DNA of 64,000 nucleotides from 55-13 sp037190145 (lineage in GTDB: Bacteria; Armatimonadota; Fimbriimonadia; Fimbriimonadales; Fimbriimonadaceae). A model generated the notes under the pieces. It saw only the letters and a list, made by a program, of their open reading frames with translations, was not told the DNA's origin and ran no database searches. Below are positions 43,321 through 52,046 of the stretch, one piece after another. The translations under genes and the position numbers were made by a program. Each line of letters starts with the position of its first letter. Position 1 is the stretch's first letter. The DNA lies in assembly GCA_037190145.1 (NCBI GenBank), contig JBBCJU010000004.1, positions 279,730 to 343,729 of the forward strand, read 5' to 3'.

Positions 43321-45217
43321 CAAAAACCTCGCTTTCTTGCTTATCCAGAGCAGCGACTTTTGCCCGAAGGGCGAGAGGGATTTTTCCAGACCCGTCCAGG
43401 GTTTTGACCGCAATCATGGCGGCAGATGCTGTGATGTCGTTTGCCCAACTGCTGGCCTTGTCCACCATCACTTTTGGCAAAAAGACAACATAGTCGCCTT
43501 CATCTCGACGGCAGATACAGCCGCCTTTGGGCAGGCTGCGTCGGAGCTGGGCGACAAACTTGCGGAGGGCAATATCAAGCGCCGGCTTGCCGAAGTTCTC
43601 GATGAGCTGTTCCCGTCGTAATGGCTCCAGATAGACAAAGCTTCCCTTTGCGCCTTGGACCCTTTTACCAAACTCTGCCGGAGTCATGACTCCTTCGGCT
43701 TCGGAACCTCTGCCCTGCAATCGTTGAATCGCTTGGCTCAGCTCAGTAGATGCAATGCGAAGCGACTCGATTTCAGCGGTATCCAATCCTCCTCGACTGT
43801 GGGTTGCGGCGGTCAGGTAGCCAAGTGGCCCCCCAGCCGAAGACAAGGGGAGAAGGATAAAGCTTCCGACGCGCCGCTTGAGTGCTTCTTGAGCATCGAT
43901 ACGATGATCGTCCCGCGCATCAAAGACAACAATTTCAGGTGCATCGGAGGCGAGCCAGCCGGATAACCCTTGACCGCCTGATAGCTTAACGGCATCGAGG
44001 AGTCGAGTACGCGCACCTTGGTTTGCCAGTTGAATGGCTTCATTAGATTCAATGAGGAAGACTCCAACATGGTCTGCCCCCATTGTTTCAAAAAGCTCAC
44101 GCACCACTCTAGATGCAAGAGATGTAACGTTGGTAGCTCCGCTGGCGACCGTAGCGACTTCATAGAGAAGCTCGGTCTCGCGCAGACGACGGCGCTCACT
44201 CTCTACCTTCAACTCGTCTTGGATGAAAGAGGCTAGATATGGGGCGATCTCTTCGGCTTTTTCCTGTGCCTCCGCAAGTTTCATCGGTTCGGTATGTCCG
44301 AGCGTTAGCATTCCGATGATCCTTCCGCTGTCTAGCAGAATCACGTTGGCAACACGAGTTCGGTCATTGTCTACCTTTAGAGCCAAGAGGGACTGTTCCA
44401 CTCGGTGTTTAATTTGGCCCGGGGCAAGGTCAAGGTCTATTCGCAACGAAACATCGCTCAATTCGGTAGGATATCCAGAAGTGGTAGCTCTCACTACTAA
44501 TTGTTCCGCATACTGGGCAACGGTGTAAATAGCAACGTGATCCGCACCCGTAACTTCCTTCACTTTATTGGTCAATCGTTGGAAAAGCCGCTCACTACCA
44601 CCGTTTCGTGCATCATCGATGATTGAGATCATTCGACCTCGGCGACTCTTGTATTCAAGATCGCGATAGGCGTCACGAAGCTTGCGGAAGTTTTCTCGTA
44701 GCTCTAAGTAGTCTTCACGTTCCAAAACAATATCGTTTGCAGCGAGAGGAGTTGCTACCTCTTTCTCAATGTGAACTACTTTAGGTTGGCTAAACAGTAG
44801 ACCGATCACTAGAAGCGCACAAGCTTGCCCTAGCAACATAGGACTTGGCATTTCTCCCTTGCTGAAAACGGCATGCGCCACTAAGAGGGAACTTGCGGCG
44901 AGGGGGGCCATGAAATTAGCAGGGGCTTGATGCCTCAAGACCGCAAAGGCGCAAGGGGCTAGGACAAGGAACCCAAGGTCAGGTAAGTGTCCGGCTTGGG
45001 CCAATAGAAGGGCTACGGCATAGGCGTCGGCAATGGCAATAAATCCTGCGACTCCCGGATTACGCAGTTTGCGTCTTTCCAGGAGGTAACCGAAGATGCC
45101 AACCGCGGAGAATGCGGCTGCCGTTTTCCAAGCAAAATCAAAATCCAGCAGCCCAAACATTCCGGCCAGGAAGATGATTCCACCTGCAATTAGTATTCTT
45201 GCTCCAATCTCAACCAT
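43304..45217 (-). CDS. Membrane GAF sensor with degenerate GGDEF-like domain
   Basis: 637 aa. Five to six N-terminal membrane helices (residues about 5-165), a coiled coil (LELRENFRKLRDAYRDLEY), two GAF-type domains (about 220-350 and 370-495) and a C-terminal domain of about 120 aa. That domain has CRRDEGDYVVFLP, which resembles a GGDEF motif with the diguanylate-cyclase glycines replaced by Arg-Arg, so c-di-GMP synthesis is doubtful. GAF domains suggest binding of a small ligand or nucleotide. Overlap with the TPR gene suggests joint function. Confidence 0.82.
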   Translation of the reverse strand: MVEIGARILIAGGIIFLAGMFGLLDFDFAWKTAAAFSAVGIFGYLLERRKLRNPGVAGFIAIADAYAVALLLAQAGHLPDLGFLVLAPCAFAVLRHQAPANFMAPLAASSLLVAHAVFSKGEMPSPMLLGQACALLVIGLLFSQPKVVHIEKEVATPLAANDIVLEREDYLELRENFRKLRDAYRDLEYKSRRGRMISIIDDARNGGSERLFQRLTNKVKEVTGADHVAIYTVAQYAEQLVVRATTSGYPTELSDVSLRIDLDLAPGQIKHRVEQSLLALKVDNDRTRVANVILLDSGRIIGMLTLGHTEPMKLAEAQEKAEEIAPYLASFIQDELKVESERRRLRETELLYEVATVASGATNVTSLASRVVRELFETMGADHVGVFLIESNEAIQLANQGARTRLLDAVKLSGGQGLSGWLASDAPEIVVFDARDDHRIDAQEALKRRVGSFILLPLSSAGGPLGYLTAATHSRGGLDTAEIESLRIASTELSQAIQRLQGRGSEAEGVMTPAEFGKRVQGAKGSFVYLEPLRREQLIENFGKPALDIALRKFVAQLRRSLPKGGCICRRDEGDYVVFLPKVMVDKASSWANDITASAAMIAVKTLDGSGKIPLALRAKVAALDKQESEVFDALTA

Positions 45218-45293
45218 AAAGTTCTACTTTAGGTTTCGGAACCTAAAAGCTAATCTTTAGGGTGAGGGAAGGCCGTTTTCTTCGTGGGGAAAG

Positions 45294-45322
45294 GTTGGGC
45301 AGCAAAACGGATGCTGCCCAAC
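45294..45322 (-). terminator. Terminator of the transsulfuration-type gene
   Basis: Perfect 10-bp stem GTTGGGCAGC/GCTGCCCAAC around a 9-base loop, 10 bases after the minus-strand stop; the following bases are only weakly T-rich. Confidence 0.72.
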
Positions 45323-45332
45323 TTGAAGGGGC

Positions 45333-46499
45333 CTAAACGGCGGTGGTTTGTCGAGCAGGAATCTTTGCCAATGCTTGCTCAATGTCTTCAATGAGATCAT
45401 CGACATCTTCGATACCGATGCTTAACCGGACGAGTGTCGGAGGAATGCCTTTCGCAATCCGCTGTTCTTCGCTCATCGTGGCGTGAGACATTAAAGGAGG
45501 GTATCCAATCAGCGATTCGATACCCCCTAAAGATTCAGCCAGCAAAAAGATGCTACAGCTTTCACAGAAGGTACACGCATCTTCTCCGGTGCCGTTAATC
45601 TCAAAGGAAACCATGCCGCCGAAACCTTTCATTTGCTTTGCCGCCAAAGCGTGGTCGGGGTGAGATTCAAGTCCAGGATAGTAAACCTTGGATACCTTGG
45701 GGTGGCCTTCCAGATACTTGGCAACGGCAAGAGCGTTCTCGCAATGCTGCTTCATACGCACTGAGAGGGTTTTTAGGCCACGAACAGTAAGCCAACAGTC
45801 AAAAGGACTTGGGACCGCGCCAACAGTCTTGCTGTATTCAAACACGTGATCTGCGATCTCTTGGCTGTTTGTCACGAGCGCGCCACCAATGACGTCGCTG
45901 TGACCACTGATATACTTGGTCGTAGAGTGCACCACGATATCAATGCCAAGGTCCAAAGGATTTTGCAGGTATGGGGAAGCAAAAGTGTTATCAAAGACGC
46001 TGGTGAGGCCGTTTCGTTTGGCAATCTCGGCAACACCGGCAATATCCATGATGCGAAGGTTTGGATTTGTCGGACCTTCGAAAACGATCATCTTGGAGTT
46101 GGGCTTGATGTGGCTCTCAATCTCGCTAAGTTTGCTGGTGTCTACGTCTGTGACCTGGATTCCGTATCGAGGCAGAAGTTTTTCAGCTACTCGGAAAGTA
46201 CCGCCATAGATATCGCTTGCGACCAAAACATGATCACCCGCCTGCAACAAACTGAGGGCTCCCATGATGGCTGCCATGCCGCTTGCAAAGACGGTGCAGT
46301 GCTCTCCGTTTTCGAGCGAGGCAATGACTTGCTCTAGAGTTTGTCGATTAGGGTTCTGGCATCGAGTGTAGTCAATCTTGGGGATATCGGCCAAACTACT
46401 CCAACCAAATGTGGCTGATTGGTACAACGGTTGGATAACGGCACGATGGTCCTGGTCAAGCTCTTGACCGACGCGAATTGGCTTCGTAGCGAAACGCAT
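45333..46499 (-). CDS. Cys/Met-metabolism PLP enzyme (cystathionine gamma-synthase/lyase group)
   Basis: 388 aa from the ATG at 46499 (RFATKPIRVGQELDQDH); the upstream frame to 46592 adds unlikely sequence. PLP-binding Lys in HSTTKYISGHSDVIGG, YTRCQNPNRQTLE near residue 45, and SLGGIESLIGYPPLMSHA with C-terminal LVRLSIGIEDVDDLI. Could be cystathionine gamma-synthase, gamma-lyase, or methionine gamma-lyase; the sequence alone does not decide. The gene is upstream-divergent from a non-coding gap. Confidence 0.93.
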   Translation of the reverse strand: MRFATKPIRVGQELDQDHRAVIQPLYQSATFGWSSLADIPKIDYTRCQNPNRQTLEQVIASLENGEHCTVFASGMAAIMGALSLLQAGDHVLVASDIYGGTFRVAEKLLPRYGIQVTDVDTSKLSEIESHIKPNSKMIVFEGPTNPNLRIMDIAGVAEIAKRNGLTSVFDNTFASPYLQNPLDLGIDIVVHSTTKYISGHSDVIGGALVTNSQEIADHVFEYSKTVGAVPSPFDCWLTVRGLKTLSVRMKQHCENALAVAKYLEGHPKVSKVYYPGLESHPDHALAAKQMKGFGGMVSFEINGTGEDACTFCESCSIFLLAESLGGIESLIGYPPLMSHATMSEEQRIAKGIPPTLVRLSIGIEDVDDLIEDIEQALAKIPARQTTAV

Positions 46500-46665
46500 A
46501 ACACCCAATGATGGAGCCCGAAACCTATGTTTTCGCGAGAAAATTCTATATAGCCTTTTAATCTTCGGCAGAAAGCCATATCTAACTAACACCGTAAAGG
46601 GCGACGAGTGCGTTCAAGGGGAGGGATGTATGCACCCGGTCGCCCTAAGGTGAGACGAGGCTACT

Positions 46666-46694
46666 TTGAATATTGTTTGCACTTCCCGTATATT
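46666..46694 (+). promoter_or_regulatory. Sigma-70-type promoter of a candidate RNA
   Basis: TTGAAT (-35) and TATATT (-10) separated by exactly 17 bases; predicted start about 46701. Confidence 0.6.
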
Positions 46695-46700
46695 TGCGAG

Positions 46701-46910
46701 TACGCAAGGCATGATCTGTAAAACTAAAGGATGTCCTCCAAAAGGCCTACAAGATCAAATTGCAGATTCGCCCTGTCGTGGCGTAACTTATAGATGTCGC
46801 TCGCGAAGCGGCACGCAAAAACGAAGATCTTAGGGCTCGCCGACCATCCACAAGGGGAGAGCAACTCGCACGACACGGCGAACACTGCTCGGTTGGGGGC
46901 CCATTTTTTT
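46701..46910 (+). ncRNA. Candidate structured RNA of unknown type
   Basis: About 210 nt from the promoter start to T7 at 46904-46910. Hairpins visible: CGCC/GGCG (about 46769-46783) and GTCGCT/AGCGGC (46796-46812). The final structure has left arm GGGCTCGCCGACC (46833-46845), right arm GGTTGGGGGCCC (46891-46902), and an inner GAGCA/TGCTC hairpin at 46859-46863 and 46886-46890, then the T-tract. It lacks the landmarks of SRP RNA, tmRNA, and RNase P RNA as I know them. A 6S-like or riboregulator role is only a guess. Confidence 0.6.
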
Positions 46911-46973
46911 CTTCTGGTTGTTAGGTTCCTATCTTCTCAATGGATAAGACTTCTGAACCTAGCCTCAGTTACT

Positions 46974-48146
46974 CTACTTTCTGAAAACATTCTCAAGCCC
47001 TGGCGCGATCCTGATCTTCTCTGTTCGTACTCCTTTCATCTTCTCAATCATTTGGGCCTCTGAGTCCATAAATGGGTTTAAAGGATCGATGGGTCCAGGC
47101 GCTGAATAGATGCCCCATTGTCCCATGGGTCCGCTGGGTGAGATGGTCTTAAAAGTCCATAGCGCCCAATTCAAGTTCGCCTTATCCAATTCCCCTAGAT
47201 ATTCCTTCATCACCTGTGGATTGCCGTGGGGCTCCAGATTGAATTCACCGATGTACAGCGGCGCGTTGCGATATCCCTGAAGCTCTTTGACTTTGGGAAG
47301 CTTTTCTTTCAACCCTTTCACATGGTCTGGCGAAGCCTTAGCATCGAAGTTATAGAAGTGCAGAGAATAGGCGGTTTGGGTCCATCCGCCAATATTGGCG
47401 TGAGGAGTGGTTTCGAACCCTTTGTAGCCATCATCAATGATAACGGGCTTGTTCTTGTCTACCGTGCGGATGGCGGTGATAATTCGGTGATAGACGATGG
47501 CAAGCATGGCCGGGTTAGGAGCCCCCATTGGCTCGTTGATAAGATCGTATGCGGCCACGGTTGGTTCGTCTCGAAACTCTCTGGCTACCTTCTTCCAGTA
47601 GTCTTCGGTTTTGCCAATGTTTTCTACATCTGACCAAAGTTTGTTTTGTCCATCTTCTCCGGTATGGTGCTCACCCGATTGTCCACCGGGTACTCCATGC
47701 ATATCTAACACCACATAAAGTCCATTCTTTTTTGCCCAAGCTACTGATTTTTTGAGCCAATCCATTCCCTTGGGTTCATCGACCAAATGATATAGAAAGG
47801 GGACTCGAACGTGATTGAGTCCTAAATCTTTGATCCTCTTAAAGTCGGCTTCGGTTACCCAGTTATCACGCCAAGCCTGACGGACTCGAAACATGGACTC
47901 TCGGCCAAGCCTTTTCTCGATAGTGCCCCATAGACTTTTGTGGTCCTTTACTTCAGCAAAGCCACTTCCAGCAGGGGCTTCTCTCTTGACCGGTGTCATC
48001 CAAATTTCTTCGACCAACCAGCCTCCAAGATTCACACCTCGGAGATGCACGGGCTTGCCTGAAGGATCGATAAAACTTTGACCCTCCAATTTTAGAGCCG
48101 GTAGGGAAGCTTGTAGAAGAAGGGTGGTTGCCAATGCGGTAATCAT
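46974..48146 (-). CDS. Glycoside hydrolase family 5, exported
   Basis: 390 aa with a short signal peptide (ITALATTLLLQASLPA). (alpha/beta)8 hydrolase typical of endo-beta-glucanases and related enzymes: LRGVNLGGWLVEE, HVRVPF, VLDMHGVPGGQ, acid/base Glu in YDLINEP and nucleophile Glu in LYIGEFN. Cleaves a beta-linked polysaccharide outside the cytoplasm; the substrate is not deducible. It is the last gene downstream of the two LacI-pseudopilin cassettes, so it may be a target of their regulation. Confidence 0.92.
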   Translation of the reverse strand: MITALATTLLLQASLPALKLEGQSFIDPSGKPVHLRGVNLGGWLVEEIWMTPVKREAPAGSGFAEVKDHKSLWGTIEKRLGRESMFRVRQAWRDNWVTEADFKRIKDLGLNHVRVPFLYHLVDEPKGMDWLKKSVAWAKKNGLYVVLDMHGVPGGQSGEHHTGEDGQNKLWSDVENIGKTEDYWKKVAREFRDEPTVAAYDLINEPMGAPNPAMLAIVYHRIITAIRTVDKNKPVIIDDGYKGFETTPHANIGGWTQTAYSLHFYNFDAKASPDHVKGLKEKLPKVKELQGYRNAPLYIGEFNLEPHGNPQVMKEYLGELDKANLNWALWTFKTISPSGPMGQWGIYSAPGPIDPLNPFMDSEAQMIEKMKGVRTEKIRIAPGLENVFRK

Positions 48147-48208
48147 GAGTGCTCACGTACAAAGCTGCGGCAAGAGTTAGCCTCTTGCCGCGTGTAGATT
48201 AGAAAGGA

Positions 48209-49120
48209 TTAGCGAATGCCAGGGAATCCCCAGCCGCCACCATTTAGGTAGTCGTAGTTTCTAGGATTGATGTTGCGTCGATCAATCCAGATGTTTTGGA
48301 ACCACTTAAGGGCACCTCTCTTGATTGCTTTTGCATGACCATCTACGAAAACCATCGGAGATGTCTTCGTGAATCTATAACGGGCATGCGCTGCGCATTC
48401 CCAGGCTCCAGAAGTTGTGGAGCCACAATCAGAATCAAACACTGGCGAGTAGACCGGAGAACCAGGAGTGTAGACATCCACCCCATCGCGAAAAATCGTG
48501 GACGGATCGCCAGCCGTGTTACAGATGGGGCCAACCCACATGTTTTGCCAGTCGTGGAACCAAGGATAGTTCCAACCAGATCCAGCTGTGTTGGCTCCTT
48601 TTTCCATCATTGCAACTTTATCGGCAACCTGCTCGATAGCGCTTTGAGGGACACCAGGGTTAGGTTGTCCCATCGACGGGACATAGCCGTAGTTGTCTAC
48701 AAAGATAGAGTGATGAACCCCATAACTAAATGCACTTTCGCTGTTTCCAGAAGTAACTTGCTGACGAGGATTACCAGGGCTACGGAACAAGCCCCCTGTT
48801 GCATATGACTGTTGGACACCAGTCGCGCTAGTCCTCTTATCACCATTCTTGATGTAGGGATAAATAGCTGCAGCCCATGAAACATAGTTATCATCACCTG
48901 CGCTACCCCCACCATACTCCGCTTGAGCGAAGACATCATCATAGTCCCCCATATACATAAGAGACCCCAACCCAATCTGCTTCACGTTACTCAGCGATTG
49001 AGTTTTCTTGGCTGCTTCTTTGGCTTGGGCAAAAACAGGGAAAAGGATCGCCGCCAAAATGGCGATGATCGCAATAACGACAAGGAGCTCAATGAGCGTA
49101 AACGCGGCTTTGCGCTTCAT
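48209..49120 (-). CDS. DUF1559-type pseudopilin, copy 1
   Basis: 303 aa. KAAFTLIELLVVIAIIA is a type IV prepilin leader with the conserved Glu at mature position 5, followed by FPVFAQAKEAAKKTQSLSNVKQIG. A long extracellular domain ends with VFVDGHAKAIKRGAL, the H-x-DG type segment of this family. Probably exported and assembled by a type II secretion/pilus machine that is not in the window. The LacI-type gene lies five bases upstream, so they are co-transcribed. Confidence 0.93.
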   Translation of the reverse strand: MKRKAAFTLIELLVVIAIIAILAAILFPVFAQAKEAAKKTQSLSNVKQIGLGSLMYMGDYDDVFAQAEYGGGSAGDDNYVSWAAAIYPYIKNGDKRTSATGVQQSYATGGLFRSPGNPRQQVTSGNSESAFSYGVHHSIFVDNYGYVPSMGQPNPGVPQSAIEQVADKVAMMEKGANTAGSGWNYPWFHDWQNMWVGPICNTAGDPSTIFRDGVDVYTPGSPVYSPVFDSDCGSTTSGAWECAAHARYRFTKTSPMVFVDGHAKAIKRGALKWFQNIWIDRRNINPRNYDYLNGGGWGFPGIR

Positions 49121-49125
49121 ATATG

Positions 49126-50151
49126 TTAGGCCTCCACCTTCAGTGGTGCGGTCGAGTCCCGCACATCTAGGGTGCAGGGGAACGTGAATGACAATTGCTG
49201 CGGGCTCTCACCCGAGATCATGGCAAGTAAAGTCTTAGCGGCATGTCCAGCCATTTCGGCGATAGGCTGTCGAACCGCGGTAAGCCGTGGTTTAGTGGTT
49301 TCACAGAACTGAGTGGAATCGAAACCAATGACACTAAGGTCATTTGGGACAGAAACTCCCGCTAGAGCCGCACGCTTAAGAATTTGGGCCCCAGCTCTTT
49401 CACTCCAAGCGATGATGGCAGTGTGGCGATCTTTGGACTCGACCCACGTGTCGAACTGATCCAGGTCCCAATTCCAGGTCGCAATATCTTGGAGTTCGAA
49501 TCTTAGTCCTCGACGGCGAATTGCATTTTCAAACCCCTTCAATCGGGCCATGCTATCGGGAGTCAAGGCTTCTTCCTCTTCTCTTACAAAGAGAATGCGT
49601 CGGTGCCCGAGTTCACAAAGATGCTGTACTGCCAGGTCAATGCCTCCCTCGTTATCGCAAGACACAAAAGCCGCTTCCGTCGCGCCGGGATAGGGGGGAG
49701 TGTTCATCGCCACAATCGGAATCGGGCACTCATGAATAAGCTTCAACACTTCCGGAGTGCGGGCCAGTTTGCACCAGATCACGCCTTCAAGTTGCCCATC
49801 CCCCAAAGAACCTAGAATATTGGCGTGGTCAATCTCGGGGAGGATTGTGATTCGGTAGTGTTGAGGGAACAGAACTCTCGCGGCACCATCCAAAAGGTTC
49901 GTGTAGTAAAGAGGCCCATCTGATATACCGTTGAAGTTTTCAAAGATCAGGCCAACGTTATGAGTGCGGCTGGACCTAAGCTGGCGGGCAAGCGCATTTG
50001 GACGATACTGAAGCTCTTTCGCTACCTGACGAATGATCTCCGCTTTCTCTGTGCTGACTCGAATATTGCCTGCACGACCGTGGAGAACCTTTGATACGGT
50101 TGCGATCGAAACTCCTGCCTTATCGGCGACTTCTCGGATGGTGGTGGCCAT
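49126..50151 (-). CDS. LacI-family transcription regulator, copy 1
   Basis: 341 aa. N-terminal helix-turn-helix TIREVADKAGVSIATVSKVLHG with a hinge PNALARQLRSSRTHNVGLIF, then a periplasmic-binding-type effector domain with VSVPNDLSVIGFDSTQFCE near the C-terminus. Such proteins bind a sugar or related ligand and act at palindromic operators. The start overlaps the stop of the small lipoprotein gene upstream (TAATG), and the pseudopilin follows. The paired GATTAA-n4-TTAATC-like sites 0.2 kb upstream may be its operators. Confidence 0.94.
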   Translation of the reverse strand: MATTIREVADKAGVSIATVSKVLHGRAGNIRVSTEKAEIIRQVAKELQYRPNALARQLRSSRTHNVGLIFENFNGISDGPLYYTNLLDGAARVLFPQHYRITILPEIDHANILGSLGDGQLEGVIWCKLARTPEVLKLIHECPIPIVAMNTPPYPGATEAAFVSCDNEGGIDLAVQHLCELGHRRILFVREEEEALTPDSMARLKGFENAIRRRGLRFELQDIATWNWDLDQFDTWVESKDRHTAIIAWSERAGAQILKRAALAGVSVPNDLSVIGFDSTQFCETTKPRLTAVRQPIAEMAGHAAKTLLAMISGESPQQLSFTFPCTLDVRDSTAPLKVEA

Positions 50152-50363
50152 TAGCGTCCAGTTTGACGATTGCCGGAGAGCCCCATCATCTCCTTCATCT
50201 TGGCTTTCTGGTCTGGCGTCAACTTGGGGTCGTTGTCAATCGCAGCCGCTCGGTTATCGTTCGCTTTCTGGATATCTGACGCCGAGGGTTCGTTTGTGGG
50301 GTTCCCAGAACATCCGAGGATAGCCACTAGGCAAAGAAGGCTGATTAAAGGTTTTATCATCAT
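50151..50363 (-). CDS. Small lipoprotein
   Basis: 70 aa with lipobox LVAILGC after a short hydrophobic segment; mature protein is charged and ends with DPKLTPDQKAKMKEMMGL. Likely anchored to a membrane. It is the first gene of the cassette containing LacI copy 1 and pseudopilin copy 1. Confidence 0.78.
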   Translation of the reverse strand: MMIKPLISLLCLVAILGCSGNPTNEPSASDIQKANDNRAAAIDNDPKLTPDQKAKMKEMMGLSGNRQTGR

Positions 50364-50390
50364 TGATTAACGGTTTAATCTACACCAATT
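50343..50390. promoter_or_regulatory. Tandem palindromic operator-like sites
   Basis: GATTAAAGGTTTTATC (50343-50358) and GATTAACGGTTTAATC (50375-50390), 14/16 identical and 32 bases apart, about three helical turns. The second has perfect GATTAA/TTAATC arms. The first lies in the beginning of the lipoprotein gene. Their position and shape fit LacI-family sites. Confidence 0.6.
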
Positions 50391-50454
50391 TTTGACGCAA
50401 GACAAGAGTCGCCAGAAAAAATCTGGCGAAACTTACGAGGTTATGAGAAGGGGA

Positions 50455-50838
50455 TTATTGCCGTTTGAGAACGGTCTTATTCTTTAGGCTGCCGGTTAAG
50501 GAGAGGGTGAGTACCGGGTCTTTAAAGTCAATGGCGTAGGGAGTCACGTTGCCGTGCTGATCTTTGATCAGGAGTTTCTCTTGATCAACAGCCCAAGAGC
50601 CTGAAGAGTTGTTGTCATAAGTGCCACCTTGCATTTTGACTTTGCCCTTTAGGTTATAAGTGCCATCCTCTTTGAACTCGTAGATTGACCCGGAACCTTC
50701 TGCATTCCATGTCCCTACAAACCTGGAGTCTGGCTTCCCTTGAAAAACAACCGCAGGTTTTTCATCGGCGACCTCGTCAGAAGGTGCGCACCCCAATAAC
50801 CCAGTGAAGATGACTAAAAGCGTAAAAATGTTTTTCAT
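50455..50838 (-). CDS. Lipoprotein of unknown function
   Basis: 127 aa from the ATG at 50838; a GTG four codons upstream is less likely. Signal sequence with lipobox FTGLLGC, then a beta-rich domain (FVGTWNAEGSGSIYEFKEDGTYNLKGKVKMQGG in outline) of the lipocalin-like kind seen in many small lipoproteins. Function unknown. Part of the minus-strand run between the two cassettes. Confidence 0.76.
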   Translation of the reverse strand: MKNIFTLLVIFTGLLGCAPSDEVADEKPAVVFQGKPDSRFVGTWNAEGSGSIYEFKEDGTYNLKGKVKMQGGTYDNNSSGSWAVDQEKLLIKDQHGNVTPYAIDFKDPVLTLSLTGSLKNKTVLKRQ

Positions 50839-50895
50839 CGATATAAACACAAGAAGGTCTGCCAGGATTTTTCCTGACAGACCGATAGTCTTTGG

Positions 50896-51159
50896 TTAGC
50901 GTCCAGCGTTCTGCATGAAGCGTTTTCGAGCTTCATTTTCTTTCTGAGCCTGGTCTTTCATGGCCTGTGACTGACCTATTGCTGCACCAGCCATTCTTTT
51001 TGCCTCAGGTGACATGTCCGCCGGAAGTTGATCAACCGACTTAGGTGCACTTGCGGCAGCCCTGTTAGCCGCTTCTACGTCACCAGAATCTCCAGACCCC
51101 GAACAACCCATAAGGGCGACTAAGCCAAGGAAAGATGTTATCTTTAAACTATATTTCAT
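50896..51159 (-). CDS. Small lipoprotein, second cassette
   Basis: 87 aa from the ATG at 51159, which overlaps the pseudopilin stop (TAATG). Lipobox LVALMGCSG, and a C-terminal Q/K-rich helix (QAMKDQAQKENEARKRFMQNAG). It resembles the lipoprotein at 50151-50363 in length and layout, though identity is low. Confidence 0.76.
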   Translation of the reverse strand: MKYSLKITSFLGLVALMGCSGSGDSGDVEAANRAAASAPKSVDQLPADMSPEAKRMAGAAIGQSQAMKDQAQKENEARKRFMQNAGR

Positions 51160-52046
51160 TATCTTGCAAATGCTGCGCATGGTTGACCTGGGTCAAACAT
51201 CCAATCCCATAGTTCTCCACGGTCCGAGGAGAAGCCTTTCACATATACATACTTACACCAGTGCAAGGCACCTTTCTTTATGAATTTGGCATGGCCATCA
51301 GCGTAAGCATTGTTTAGGCCGTCGGTATACCGATATCTTGGCATCCCGTAGGTTGGGGCAACGTTACTATCTGCATCAAACTTTTCACCTGAGTTTGGTC
51401 CAGTGAACACTGGGGGCCATTGCCCGCCTCCAAACCAATAAGGAGAAGCTTCCATGAAGTCACCGGAAGCATTCCAGTCTGGATTGATGCCAACTGTAAA
51501 TGTTGAAATGATTTGAGCAGGAGCATCTAAAGCTGTTTGTGAAATGGAGGGCTGTGGTGAGTTGCCATTTGGCACACCATAATCATCCGAGTCACATTGC
51601 CAGGAACCAACTGGAACGTCCCACCAGCAGTATCCGGGCATTAAGATTCGGTTGGAATTATAAGACCCTCTTGCGCCTGGTTTAGCCGGAGTATCAAACA
51701 GTCCACCATCCGCAAGTTTAACGGACACCGTGCCGTCGGTGTAAACCTTCTCACCGTTTTTCACATAAGGCATGGTGGCTTCTCGCCAAGTTATGGGTGT
51801 ACTCCAACCCCAAACCGTTCCATTGTTACGCCTATAGACTTGGCGAGGAAACATGTCGTCGTAGTCGCCGCTGTACATGATCACAGAAGTGGCATGTTGC
51901 TTGGAGTTTGATAGGTCGGCAGTTTTCTTTGCCGCCGCTTTCGCTTGGGCAAAGACTGGGAACAGGATCGCGGCCAAAATAGCGATGATCGCGATTACAA
52001 CGAGTAATTCAATTAAAGTAAATGCTTTGCGGAACATACAGCTCAC
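51159..52046 (-). CDS. DUF1559-type pseudopilin, copy 2
   Basis: 295 aa. KAFTLIELLVVIAIIA prepilin leader with FPVFAQAKAAAKKTADLSNSK; the extracellular part has MPRYRYTDGLNNAYADGHAKFIKKGAL near the C-terminus, matching copy 1. The ATG overlaps the LacI copy 2 stop (ATGA). A homologue of the copy at 48209, but diverged, so the duplication is old. Confidence 0.93.
   Translation of the reverse strand: MSCMFRKAFTLIELLVVIAIIAILAAILFPVFAQAKAAAKKTADLSNSKQHATSVIMYSGDYDDMFPRQVYRRNNGTVWGWSTPITWREATMPYVKNGEKVYTDGTVSVKLADGGLFDTPAKPGARGSYNSNRILMPGYCWWDVPVGSWQCDSDDYGVPNGNSPQPSISQTALDAPAQIISTFTVGINPDWNASGDFMEASPYWFGGGQWPPVFTGPNSGEKFDADSNVAPTYGMPRYRYTDGLNNAYADGHAKFIKKGALHWCKYVYVKGFSSDRGELWDWMFDPGQPCAAFAR

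Larger units (their letters stand above)
46500..46973. other. 474-base gap, mostly non-coding
   Basis: No convincing gene. It contains a promoter-like pair and a chain of hairpins ending in T7, described separately. The small plus-strand frame starting at 46794 runs through the hairpins into the GH5 gene and lacks protein character. Confidence 0.6.

Noticed and set aside
46794..47063. 89-aa plus-strand ORF in the 46.5-47 kb gap
   Set aside because: Runs through predicted RNA hairpins and the end of the GH5 gene; no conserved protein character.
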